Shown piece after piece: positions 10,957-20,910 of a stretch of DNA of 64,000 nt. The notes under the pieces were generated by a model that had not been told where the DNA came from, made no database searches, and saw only the letters and a list, made by a program, of their open reading frames with translations. This stretch comes from Apium graveolens (lineage: Eukaryota > Streptophyta > Magnoliopsida > Apiales > Apiaceae). Every line of letters begins with the position of its first letter. Position 1 is the first letter of the stretch. The stretch lies in contig NW_027417121.1 of assembly GCF_009905375.1 (NCBI RefSeq), positions 1 to 64,000 on the forward strand, written 5' to 3'. The position numbers and the translations under genes were made by a program.

Positions 10957-13900
10957 ATGGCACCAAAAGATCTGATTTATGATGGAGCCATGTTTGTTCC
11001 TAATAATTACATGGCCATTCTTTCTAAGGATGAAGGCTTATCAGAACTTCACTTTATCCAAGATTTTCTATCTCGAAGTGAGATTGGGTATGCTTTGACC
11101 CAACCAGAAGCACTCTCAGGAACTCAAGTACTGGAGTTTTGGAGGAGTGGTGTTTATGATGATGGTGGTGCAAATGGGTCCCCAAGCATCATATTTACAA
11201 CAGGGGAAGATGAACACTTGGTTACATTGTCAACTGTTCGACAGGCTTTACGTCTTCCAGAAAACTGCGTTTACAGTTCACAAGTTGGGGAACCTGCTCT
11301 TCAACAGATGATGGCAAACTTGGTTATGAAAAATCTTTGTCCAAGCTGGGAATATTGAAGAGGCCCCACATCAGGAGGGAGTGGAGTTTCTTTTTTGACT
11401 ACATCACCAAGGCCTTTGCCAACAAGTGCTTTAACTTTGATGCAATCCCAATCCTGAGTCAGCAAATCGGGTATGCTCTCATTAATCAAACTCATTTTGA
11501 TTATACTAGTGATGTGTTAGGATTTATTGGGGATAGGATGCAAGAGGAAAGAAAAACTGTATATTTTGCTAGATTTTGCCAACTTATTTAGAGTTTCTGT
11601 AGTTCTGATAAGGCCCAACTAGCTAGTGAGTTGATTGAACTCTTTAAACTTGCTAAAAGGGTTTTCACTGACTTATTATCTAATGATAATAAGAAGGTTG
11701 TACAAATACCCCTCCAAATTCCTCAGTCAGTTAAACAGGTCTTAGTAAACTCTGACCCAAACACCTATACTGCTATATATCCTGATATACAACCATCCCA
11801 ACCTCCATCAGCACCTATAACCAATCAACCACCTACCACTTCTCAACCTCAACCAACTCAACCTACCATCAGAACATATTTCCAGCCAGCTCAATCATCT
11901 CAACCTCAACCATCAGTACCTACCATCAGAACTTCATCCTCCAGGCCTAAAAGAGAAAAATTTGTTCCTAAATCTCCACCAAGGAGAAGAATGATGATTC
12001 TTAGGGATGAATCTGATGATGAAGATGAGCAATTCCAGGTTCATGCATTAGAACCTGTGACTATGGAAGCTGAAAAGGCAACTTCTCAGAAGGAAACTGA
12101 AGCTAAAAATTCTGATATTTTGAAGAGAAAAAGAACTTCAAGTTCTGATGCTAATAAAGCAACTCCTACACCATCCAGGAGATCAAAAAAACAGAGAGTA
12201 GGAAGGCATTTGGCCCAACCTCCATCTGAGGATACTAATGAAGCTGAGGAAGGGGATCAGGAATCCTTGATCTCAAAGCCAATAGTAATTGAATCTTTGC
12301 CACCTCCAACTCAGGCTGAAGACACTGATCAGGATACAGTGACCACACATCATGTCTCTCCTATTCATGACACTGTTACAGTTGAATATTCAGGATTAAG
12401 TCCTAAAATTGACCTTCAAAGGCTGATAATTCCAACCATGTTGTATTTGGAAGCTCCTACAGTACAAGTGACAACTCCACCAGTTTCTCCATTATATGCT
12501 GATATTCCTACCACACATATTCTGGATGAGGACAAAGATAAAGTTGTACCAGAATCACCTTCAGTGACACACACTTTAGTATTGTCAGAAGATGATGAGT
12601 TTTCTGCAAGTTCTGGAGAGTCAGCTCCAGTTAATACTCCAACTCCCATATTCTGATTGAAAAGTTTGTTGAACAAGCTGCTCCTGTTCCTTGGGAAGAA
12701 ACTCACAGAGGGGTTGAGTGGATCAAGAAGTGGAATGAATATGACTTCATTCCAAGCTCCAAAGTTTTGTCAAATCATATTGGAAAGGCTCATGAGCTGA
12801 TGACAAATTCTGATTTCAAGCACCAACTCAAAGTCAGAGCTCCAAGTACTAAAAACCTTCAAGGTCTGCACTCCACAACTCATGCCAAGGTTGATAAACT
12901 TCTGGAATCAGCTGAAAAGCTAGATATGACCTTCAAATTAGACAAGTCAAGAATTATCAGACCTATACATGAGAAAGTTGATGCTATTGAGAAGGTTCAA
13001 GAAAAGCAACATGCCCAAATTATTGAAGTCCTAAAGAATCAAGCCTCTCAACAAGCTCAACTGAATGAAATTCAATCTTCAGTGGAACTTCTTCTCTCTC
13101 TCCTACTAATAAATGATGCCAAAAAGGGGGAGAAGGTAGTTAAGTCCAAATGCTCTAATACTCAAGTACTGAAGAAAAAGGATGACAATGAGGATGACCA
13201 GGGAAACCCTAGCAAGGGCAAGGGTCAAGGTCAAGGGCACAGCAGCGAAGTTTCTTCAAGGAAACTAATTTCTAATTCAAGAAAATCTGTAACTCAAAAG
13301 AAGACAAATTCTGAAGCTGTAAATGCTCAAGCTCTGATAGCAAGTTCTGATAATCAAAATCTGATATCAAGTTATGATGTTCTGATTCAAGGAGGAAGTA
13401 AAGACTCTCAGAAGTTTTTACAAACTCTGAAGCTAAAGGGAAAGCAGACTACTGTCTACTACAAAGATCCTAAAATTCAGACACTTGATGAAGAGATTGC
13501 TAGAAGACTATTTCTCAAGCATAATCTCAGAATGGATTTAGAGAATCTCAAGGAGGAAGAAGCTAGATTTGCAGTTGAGAAGACAAATCTAAAGTCTAAA
13601 GCTTCTGATGCTAAGAAACCTCCAAGGCCTAAGGTAAAAGGCATTGTGATCAAGGAAAGGTCAAATTCTCAGGCTTCAAAGCCCAAGACAAGATCACAAG
13701 TTGAGATTGATCCCAAAGATAAAGGTAAAGGAAAATTGATGAACCAACAAAGCCACAGGAGATGAAGATTTCTCAAATCCTGATGAAACCTGTATGCAAA
13801 CTGGTTCAAGTATTTGATGATGTTGATGCAGTAGATGAAACTGTTCAAACTCTGAAGAGAAGGAAGATAACTGAAGAATCTAAAACAACCTCTAACACAG

Positions 13901-14735
13901 TTTAAGTTGTTTAGAATGAAGAACAACAAGCTACAGAAGAAAGAACAAATCCTGATCAAGTCATCAAGACATCAATCTCTGACAGTGCTCAAGTTGATTT
14001 GAATAAATTGACATTTACTGATAAAAGAAAACTCCTATGGAAGAATGTTAAACCATCAGATCCTAAGAAAAGCCAGTAGCTATCTGATTTCATGACTGTT
14101 GGATTGAAAGCCAGAGAAGCAAGAGACAGAGATGGACTAGCACTGAAGAAGCCAAAATCAAGACAGGAGTTGAAGTGCTTACAAGAGATCCATTTTTATT
14201 GACTGACAAACCTCTTGAAGATGTTACACAGAAATACCTTGATAAGGTTATATCTGTTCAAGTGGTACTGGATGCTCATAATAAACATAATGTCAAAAAA
14301 AATCTGATTCTATTTCTTGAAGATGGAAGAACATATCAAATGTCAGAATCAGATGTGCTGAACAAATCTCTGAAAGAACTTCAATTCTTTCATTATCTTT
14401 TGGAGATAAAGTCTGAGATTACTAGGAGATGGTCAAATTTCATAATGAAAACCATAAGGGATAAAGCAAGAATTTCTGGTTCAAGGGTTACAGAATTCAT
14501 TCCAAACATAGTTGAAGATGATGGAAGTGAAATTCCAATGAAGAAGGGTTATGCTAAACTTGAAGTGATTCTAAAAGAGAAATGTCTATGCTACAATGAA
14601 GACTCATCCCATCCAAGAGTAATCAGACTTGGTGATGGTTTAGAAAGGAATCATATCTCAGGACTAAGGACTGCAATCTACCAGATTGGAAGTCAAGATG
14701 AAGAGTTGAATCAAGTCAAAGCTACAGTAGCTTAA
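10957..14735 (+). pseudogene. Accessory (env-like position) ORF of copia element B
   Basis: A long ORF of roughly 1250 codons lies between pol and the 3' LTR. It starts MAPKDLIYDGAMFVPNNYMA. The N-terminal ~210 residues look globular, with recognisable blocks such as EWSFFFDYITKAFANKCFNF and KTVYFARFCQLI. A Pro/Gln/Ser/Thr-rich low-complexity region follows (about 11730-12650). Next come a helical, Lys/Glu-rich coiled-coil-like part (12780-13120), a basic region rich in K, S and Q (13130-13760), and a C-terminal folded-looking block (14175-14735; ISVQVVLDAHNKHNVKKNLI, ITRRWSNFIMKTIRDKARIS). I see no signal peptide or obvious transmembrane helix. Breaks: frame changes near 11345, 12655, 13765 and 14165, a stop at 11589-11591, and stops around 13903 and 14079. 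I do not recognise a characterised family. A diverged piece occurs in element K (16100-16745), which supports a real element gene. Confidence 0.7.
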
Positions 14736-14949
14736 GTCCTGAGGAATAAATAAGAAAAGGTGATATCAAACATTGTCAAGAATCACTTTGGATTCAGATT
14801 GACTCAGTGAGATTGTTAAAAGCTACAAGGACTGTAAGTTGTAGTTAGTTGTCATATTAAACTCTCATTGCATTTGTACTTAAAATGTTTTTGACATCAT
14901 CAAATCTATTAACTTGTATATTTTTCATAATTTACAAGTTGGGGGAGAT
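14736..14949 (+). other. Copia B 3' untranslated region and polypurine tract
   Basis: A short noncoding stretch ends in a purine tract (ggggga ga, 14941-14948) directly before the LTR start at 14950. GGGGGAGA is also the core PPT type described for SIRE-lineage elements. Similar ggggga(g) runs occur inside pol (about 7537, 7724, 7766) and in the accessory ORF (about 13126). Confidence 0.65.
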
Positions 14950-15521
14950 TGTTAGATATATTTGAGATGTCATGTCTAATCTGATTTGTGTTTAGTTTTC
15001 ATAACTTAACAACAGGACTTATCAGAACTTACTGAAATCAGAACTTTACTGAAGTCAAAACTTAATATCAGAACTTAAGGCGTCAGAAGATATATATCAG
15101 GACTTAAGTGCGGGAAGACTTTAGATAAGGAATGCGGCTGATTTACATGAGAAGATCTGGACTAAAACGAAAGAAAATATGCATGAAGAGTTAGAGGACT
15201 AGAAGACTTGTAGAAGATATCTGATTGATATATTTAAGGAGACAGAATTATATTCCATATCAATAGAAGATATCTTGTAACTGTGTACTATATAAACACA
15301 ACTTAGGGTTTACACTATATGTGTTATCATTATCGAGAAGATTATACATTGTAACCTAGCAACTCTTAGTGATATTGTTCATCACTGAGAGAGAACAGCA
15401 GTTCTATTATAATAGAGTTTATTTGAATATACTTGATCTTTGTTACATACTTGTGTTGAAATCGATTTGATTGTATAAACACTATATTCAACCCCCATCT
15501 ATAGTGTTGTGTGACCTAACA
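14950..15521 (+). repeat. 3' LTR of copia element B (572 bp)
   Basis: It starts TGTTAGATATATTTGAGATG and ends GTTGTGTGACCTAACA. It is the inverted homologue of LTR J (4496-5075). No PBS follows it, and a polypurine tract precedes it, so it is a 3' LTR. Several atcagaact motifs recur inside, the reverse complement of the ttctgat motif in the body. A TATA-like ctatataaac lies at about 15288-15297. The flanking bases tataa (15522-15526) are the candidate target duplication. Confidence 0.88.
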
Positions 15522-16060
15522 TATAATCATTCTGTGAAGAAGCCTGGAAAAAGAGCAAGGAGAAACTGGATCCTGATTTGGTAGAAGGACTTTCAACAGA
15601 TATGGATTCAATGGATAATGAAGATTATCCATCGACAAATCAAATGATTTATCTATCGAAAGAAAAAGAACCACATCCGTCGAATGAGAAAAAGCCTGTT
15701 AACAAAGCCAAGCTACCTAAACTCAATGAGAAATATGGATCAGTTTCCAAGAACTTTGTTACAGGAGAATCAAGTCAAGCCAGGAAGAATAAAAGATTAA
15801 TGTGGGGCATCTGTCAATGAAGCAGTTGAATGACAGAATGGAGAAAATTGAGGTCAAGGAAGATTCTAAAAGGAAGAACAACGGGAATGGGAAAGTAGGG
15901 ATTTACAAACATAACAGCTACACACCTGACATATATGCACCAAATAAAATTTGTGTTTAGTGTGGTAGTGTTAATCATTTTCCTGTTAGTGTGGTGGTGT
16001 TAATCATTTGTTTGTTAATCATTTGTCTGTTAATTGTAAATCACTTATTCGATGGTTAAC
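15522..16060 (+). pseudogene. Copia element K gag fragment (host of element B insertion)
   Basis: The frame opens right at the LTR boundary with NHSVKK/AWKKSKEKLDPDLVEG-type residues. It continues through DEDYPSTNQ, KLPKLNEKYGSVSKNFV and GESSQ (15578-15820). After a frame change it continues as KQLNDRMEKIEVK, NNGNGKVGIYKHNSYTPDIY and a zinc-knuckle remnant (ICV, stop, CGSVNHF) near 15950-15985. This is plant copia gag of a different family from B. A short duplication of the gtgttaatcattt(g/t) phrase (about 15965-16035) disrupts the knuckle. The 5' part lies beyond B, outside the window. Confidence 0.7.
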
Positions 16061-16745
16061 ATGCTTTACATGCTTTTGAATGAGAAGTAATCCAACTTTA
16101 GTAACTCTGTAATGGTGAAATTAGGGTATAAATTATGAGATATTAAGAAAAGGTCAAAGAACATATATTATGCTAGATTCTTTATGATGTTGCCTAACTT
16201 TGTTTCTGAGAACCTTATAATTGAGAACCCAAACAGAAAGCTTGACTGTTGGGCCCAAGAAAAGAGAGTACTTGAAAATCTGAGCAGGAACAACCTCAAC
16301 AATGAAGTGCCCCTCAACTATCTTCCAATTTTTGAGGCACAACAGGTAAATGAGATAACTACTTCTGCTCCAATCTCTTCTCAACCCATTACTTCTTTGA
16401 CTTCATCTGTGGCAGTGACCAAACAAATGCCTACCCAAGTCACAAAACCTAAATCTAAATCCAAGTCTAAAAAGCAAACCTCTGCTATCTCTCAAAATAT
16501 AACAGTTGTAACAACTACTACTTCACGTGAAGAGAGTGCTTCGGGTAGTCGGATGGGTGATGGAAGGGGTAAACATCAAAGAAGCCCCAAGGATAAGGAG
16601 GGTGAGGTATGTGTGACCCAAACCAGCCACACTATAGTCTTCCAACAGACTATAGTGCTTAATAAAGAAATTAGCACATTGCTAGGTGCATCCTCCCAAA
16701 AGGATGTGACTATTGAAACAAGTTGTCAACCTAGAAAAGGTAAAA
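16061..16745 (+). pseudogene. Fragment of a second accessory ORF (element K), related to that of B
   Basis: The translation at about 16150-16220 (KNIYYARFFMMLPNFVSENL) aligns with the B accessory-ORF block KTVYFARFCQLI. It is followed, as in B, by a Pro/Ser/Thr-rich segment (16330-16500), then a Lys/Ser-rich stretch. The reading frame (16184-16756) runs into the CACTA-like element at about 16745. Gag remnants lie only ~100 bp upstream, so pol is missing between them. This is either an internal deletion or a non-autonomous derivative. Confidence 0.55.
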
Positions 16746-17812
16746 TAGACATCGGCTAAAAACCGATGTCTATGAACAAAAAAATCCGATGTTTTCGTGG
16801 GTGATGTTAAAGATCCCCTATTTAACATCTGTTTTAAACTGATGTTAAAGAAGACGTATAACATCAGTTTTTAAATATGTTAAATTTCTAATGCATATCC
16901 AATCTTCATATATTATCATAATATGATATTTTTATCAATTTAAACATATATAAGATAAGCAAAATATTTGCATTTACCCATTAAACTGATGTTACTAATA
17001 CCATTAACAATGGTTTTCAAGATAAGCCTATGTAAACATAACTTTTGACATCGATTCTTTATTTCAAACCGATATCTATTGATGACAAACCAATGTCTAT
17101 AAAGCTTAATAACATCAGTTTTATGTTTTAAGATTTTTTTTATTTTAGTATTTAACATCGGTTTTAATCAGTATTACTGAGGTCAATGTTCAACTAAAGC
17201 TGATGTATTAAGCTTTGACAGACATCATTTTCTACTATAATGATGTCTGTACCTATTTTATTAATGCACAATTTAAAAATATAGATGCCAAAAATTTGTC
17301 AAACCAAGGAACTACCAAAACCAATTGCTGTATAATACCAGTTATCTATAAATCTAACAACCAATATTCAAATATCTGGTATAACAGATTCATCTAATCC
17401 AAACATCAAATACTACACATATCCATCCATCTATTCTACTACTGTCTATATAAAAATTTAACTTGGAACCGGCAATACTAACAACGAAAACTAAACAGGA
17501 AAGTAAGCAAAACTTTCCAAGAGTAGTGAAGATCTTTAGTTATTAGGTGTTTGAGAGAAGGATCGACAATGTAAGGATGGTCACAGCTCTGAAAAGAAAA
17601 CAAGTGCAACATAACATCAGAGAGGTTGAGAACATTATATTTGTATTCATATCAAAAACAGAAATAAGGAACTGCATGTTGAATCCAGAAAGTGAAGAGA
17701 GATATAGCATATAAAATTAGCATAACATGATCATAATTTGATAACTAAAATTAATACAAAAGCTTGATAATAAATATTTCTGATCATAGATACCTAACCC
17801 TTTCTTTCACAG

Positions 17813-18088
17813 TCAACATCCACCTCCTCCGCCTCCTCCTCCACCACCTCCACCTCCACTGCAACATGCACTGCCACCACCAGCATTGTCACCACTCTGT
17901 GCAGTTGCTACACTTCCAAGCACGAAAATGTTTCCATCCAAAGCCCTTCCTGAGACAGCCCTGCTACTCGTAGTCGTTGTTTCATTATTTAGACCATAAA
18001 TACAGGGACAAATATAAAGTGAAACAACATCCAGGAGGAACATGGCTAGACCCATTCCAATTACGAGGAAGAAGACATATCCTTCCAT
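17813..18088 (-). CDS. Small membrane protein with Gly-rich, Cys-containing tail (hypothetical)
   Basis: A 91-residue ORF starts with MEGYVFFLVIGMGLAMFLLD, a hydrophobic segment at residues ~4-30 that can span a membrane. A Ser/Thr-rich middle part follows, and the tail is CCSGG followed by a run of glycines and a final Cys. The gene is intact as an open frame, but its Gly run comes from a ccacctcc-type repeat (17818-17866), so it may be fortuitous. It lies downstream of the lipase exons on the same strand, where the lipase's last exon would be expected, but it does not match that exon. I do not recognise the family. Confidence 0.4.
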   Translation of the reverse strand: MEGYVFFLVIGMGLAMFLLDVVSLYICPCIYGLNNETTTTSSRAVSGRALDGNIFVLGSVATAQSGDNAGGGSACCSGGGGGGGGGGGGGC

Positions 18089-18256
18089 TTCTAATATACA
18101 AGTACACCAGAGAACCTTTAAGCAAAATGAAAGAGATGATAGGCTAAGAGTTCAATTGAGTCTAATATATTTCTTCAGCATTTGTTATTCAGGGAACTAA
18201 CTACTGTAACAAGTAATACAACATTAACAAAATATGGATATGTGTTCAGAGTTTAC

Positions 18257-19421
18257 ACATACTTCACATCAGAAAGCAAGTTCTAGCCTTCATTGCTCAG
18301 AAAAAGTGAAACATTTGGTGGATTTCTTGCCATTTTGTATTCCGGAGGGGTTGTCTGATTGTAGTGCTTGTTGTTCTCTTTTGCACTTCCGTAATCATAC
18401 ATTGCTATTTTCCCTCCTCTAATCACTGTCCAATAAAACACGACACTATATAAAAACAGGATCCACGAGCAACGTTCACAAGTACATCACAATTTACACC
18501 CTTCTAAGTAGGATATACTGAATCATGTTCTTTGTTGTTGTTGAATGAGGCTCATGTTGCAGAAAAATATCTGTAACGGAGGAGTTCACACAGCAATTCT
18601 TGCCTATGCTAACAAGTACAGCAAACCAGTCAATATGGAAAAATATGTGTTTTTCATTTCAAGGTGCTGTGAAGTGTGAGAAATACAGGAACACTGGTTT
18701 TACCAGTAAAGAAGTCATCAAGTCACTGCAATTGTTGTTCGGATTCTGGAATATTACTTCAAGAAGTCTAACTACAGCTTCCCTGTTAAATAAGCATGAT
18801 TTAAACAAAAAAAATTTAAGAAAATATTTTGTATTACCAAAGAAGGCCCAACATAGTGCAATGTTTGCCCTGTTTGATCATGAACATACTGGAATGTGGT
18901 TGGAAAGTCATATGATACTAATTCATCCCACGACCAATCCCAGTAGGCCTGTAAAACATAGAAGATCCAGATTAGTCGAAGACTTAACTGGATTTGGTGA
19001 TGAACACTCTGTAGAACACATAAGTTGAAAGATAACTGGATCAGCAGGGGTAAGTGATGTATGTCCACGGCTGTAATTAGTTCCCCTTGTGTTGTCTATC
19101 CAAACACCAAATCCAGTATTAGCCAAGATGAAAGCTAAAGACTCATTTAGAGTATTCAACAGCCATGTCATTTCATCCTGTCACAAAATAGTTACTTTGT
19201 GTATCAAAAACATCAATAAAACTGCTTTGTGTATCAAAAACATCAATAAAACTGGATTGCAAACAAAAAACATAGTTGTTTTGAAGAGTGAAAAACTCAG
19301 AAAGCAAGATATCAACCATGAGCAACCCATTGTAGATGAACTGGTGGTTGTCTGCTGTTTTCCCAGACCTTCCTTTCGGGATCCTCTGCATACTCAGAAT
19401 ATAGCCATCTTCGGTTGTCAC
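18257..19421 (-). pseudogene. Triacylglycerol lipase (acid-lipase family) multi-exon pseudogene
   Basis: Six exon-like blocks on the minus strand match the plant acid-lipase/triacylglycerol lipase family (alpha/beta hydrolase). They are: 19318-19421 (TEDGYILSMQRIPKGRSG); 19037-19177 (MTWLLNTLNESLAFIL, then GVWIDNTRGTNYSRGHTS); 18838-18948 (YWDWSWDELVSYDFPTTFQY, LHYVGPSL); 18704-18782 (EAVVRLLEVIF, CSDLMTS); 18506-18603 (NCCVNSSVTDIFLQHEP); 18257-18418 (MYDYGSAKENNKHYNQ). Most edges show gt...ag signals. Damage: the nucleophile elbow normally GHSLG is GPSL at an exon end, the exons that should follow it are missing, exon 18257-18418 has an in-frame stop (EG*NLLSDV), and the first and last exons are absent. 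It is best explained as a host gene fragment captured by the CACTA-like element. Confidence 0.82.
19195..19254. repeat. 30-bp perfect tandem duplication
   Basis: Two adjacent identical 30-bp units (starting ctttgtgtatcaaaaacatc) lie within the lipase intron between the first two recognised exons. Confidence 0.9.
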
Positions 19422-20845
19422 CTGTATCATAACATAGAGACCTTCCAGTGGATGACATTAATAAGCAGAATTTCATTATTACAGATATGTGTTCTCACTA
19501 GCATTATATATAGATACTAAAAATCAACCAGTCGCCATTTTGTATAAAAAAGAAAATCGGAAGCATCGTTATGCTCCAACAAGAAAGAACTCGATTAATT
19601 GGAAACATAATATGAATGCTCGGATCAACCTGAGACGATCAACTATATAAATTAAACTAATTTCGTGATCCCTCAGTATTGTATAAAGGGTGACAGAATA
19701 ATATAAATACTTATGGTCTCGTAATTTTCCTGGCAAAAAATAAAGTTTGGGTTAGAAGTATCTCCTCCAACCTTACTAGCTAGATTGTTGATAGTAAAAC
19801 ACAATAACATACTTCATTGACTAGTAGAATTCAGCACGCCAAATACTTGTTTTGCTCAGATCGCAACATTAGTAAATAGTAACTTACCCCATTGAGACTC
19901 ATTATCCCAGCACTTTGGCTTGACTACTTGAGCTTCTAAACATAACACACATATACTAGATTAATAATAAACTCAGTGAGTCTCGCAACACACACAATTT
20001 TAACAAAAATAACACGGGGGACATATAAAAATGTATCCAATAATAAGAGTTTTAATCAAACCAACTCCTGACCATTGAAATCACCAAAAAACCTTCTCAA
20101 CTGACCTCGAAACTCACAATGCGTCCATTTTCTTGAATAATACCTCCTCCTAATTTCTCAAAATGACACATAAATCAAAAATCAAAACAAAAACATATAC
20201 CCACATATACATTAAAATTGATACCCACATACATAATTCAAGCAATTACTCAACTAAAAGCATAAAATATAAACATGCTCAATTAAAACATTTAACCAAT
20301 CATTTAAAAAATAGGATTTTAAAATGAAACCCCTAAGTGAAAAATTGGGGTTTAAATCTTACCCAATTTATGCTCGACCTCCAAGCTTTAATATCACATC
20401 TTTAACCTAAAAACTCGGACTTGACCTTACCCAATTCAAACTCCGTCCAAAAGAGAGAGCACAGAGAGCACAGAGAGCACATAAAGCACAGAAAAATAGT
20501 CGGGAGAGATGACTGAATCTTCAGTTGAGCACAATCAAGAGGCAGAGGTGATATTTAGGAATCTTCATAGAGGGGTGAGTTTCAGTGAGAGAGAAAGAGA
20601 AACGATAGACTGAAAGGATTTATCTTTTGATTTTGAAAATATTTGATATATTAAAGTGTAAAGTTAAAAAAAGGGGTGTAAATTAAAAAAAGGGAGAGAG
20701 TTTGAAAAAATTCTAAGGCAAAATTGTGTGAAAAGAGGGGGAGAATTTTTCTAAGGCAAAAAAGAGGGGGAACAATAGGAGGGAATGAATTATTTTGCCA
20801 AGGGGAAATAAGGAAGGCGCGTTGATTAAATTTTTTAAACAAACG
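19422..20845 (-). other. Upstream region of captured lipase; no gene recognised
   Basis: This holds what would be the lipase's 5' region. An exon-boundary-like tgatacag lies at 19422-19429, so a first exon is expected further upstream, but I could not identify it. At 20450-20490 an agagcacag-type unit is repeated about four times, and purine-rich tracts run from about 20680 to 20790. I see no other coding signal. Confidence 0.4.
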
Positions 20846-20910
20846 TTTAACATTGGTTGGGCTTAAACACCGATGTTTATAACAACAAAAGACATCGGTT
20901 GGTTAAAACA

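Larger units (their letters stand above)
16746..20910. mobile_element. CACTA-like (En/Spm) element carrying gene fragments
   Basis: Both ends are rich in a short subterminal repeat of the form (a/g)acatcggt(t)ttt and its complement. Examples are at 16748, 16763, 17046, 17155 and 17220 on the left, and 20848, 20867 and 20890 on the right. This is the signature of plant CACTA elements. The terminal CACTA bases themselves are not seen. The left end abuts element K coding sequence, and the right end is cut by an LTR starting at 20911. No transposase was recognised, so it is non-autonomous or truncated. The interior (about 17400-20560) holds a lipase pseudogene and a small ORF on the minus strand. 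Assignment rests on the repeat pattern alone. Confidence 0.55.

Noticed and set aside
14950..15521. This LTR as the 5' LTR of a rightward copia element
   Set aside because: No primer-binding site follows it, and a polypurine tract precedes it; the sequence to the right is gag of a different family already mid-frame.
18600..19028. Plus-strand 142-residue ORF
   Set aside because: Covers lipase exons in antisense; the minus-strand reading matches a known family, this one does not.
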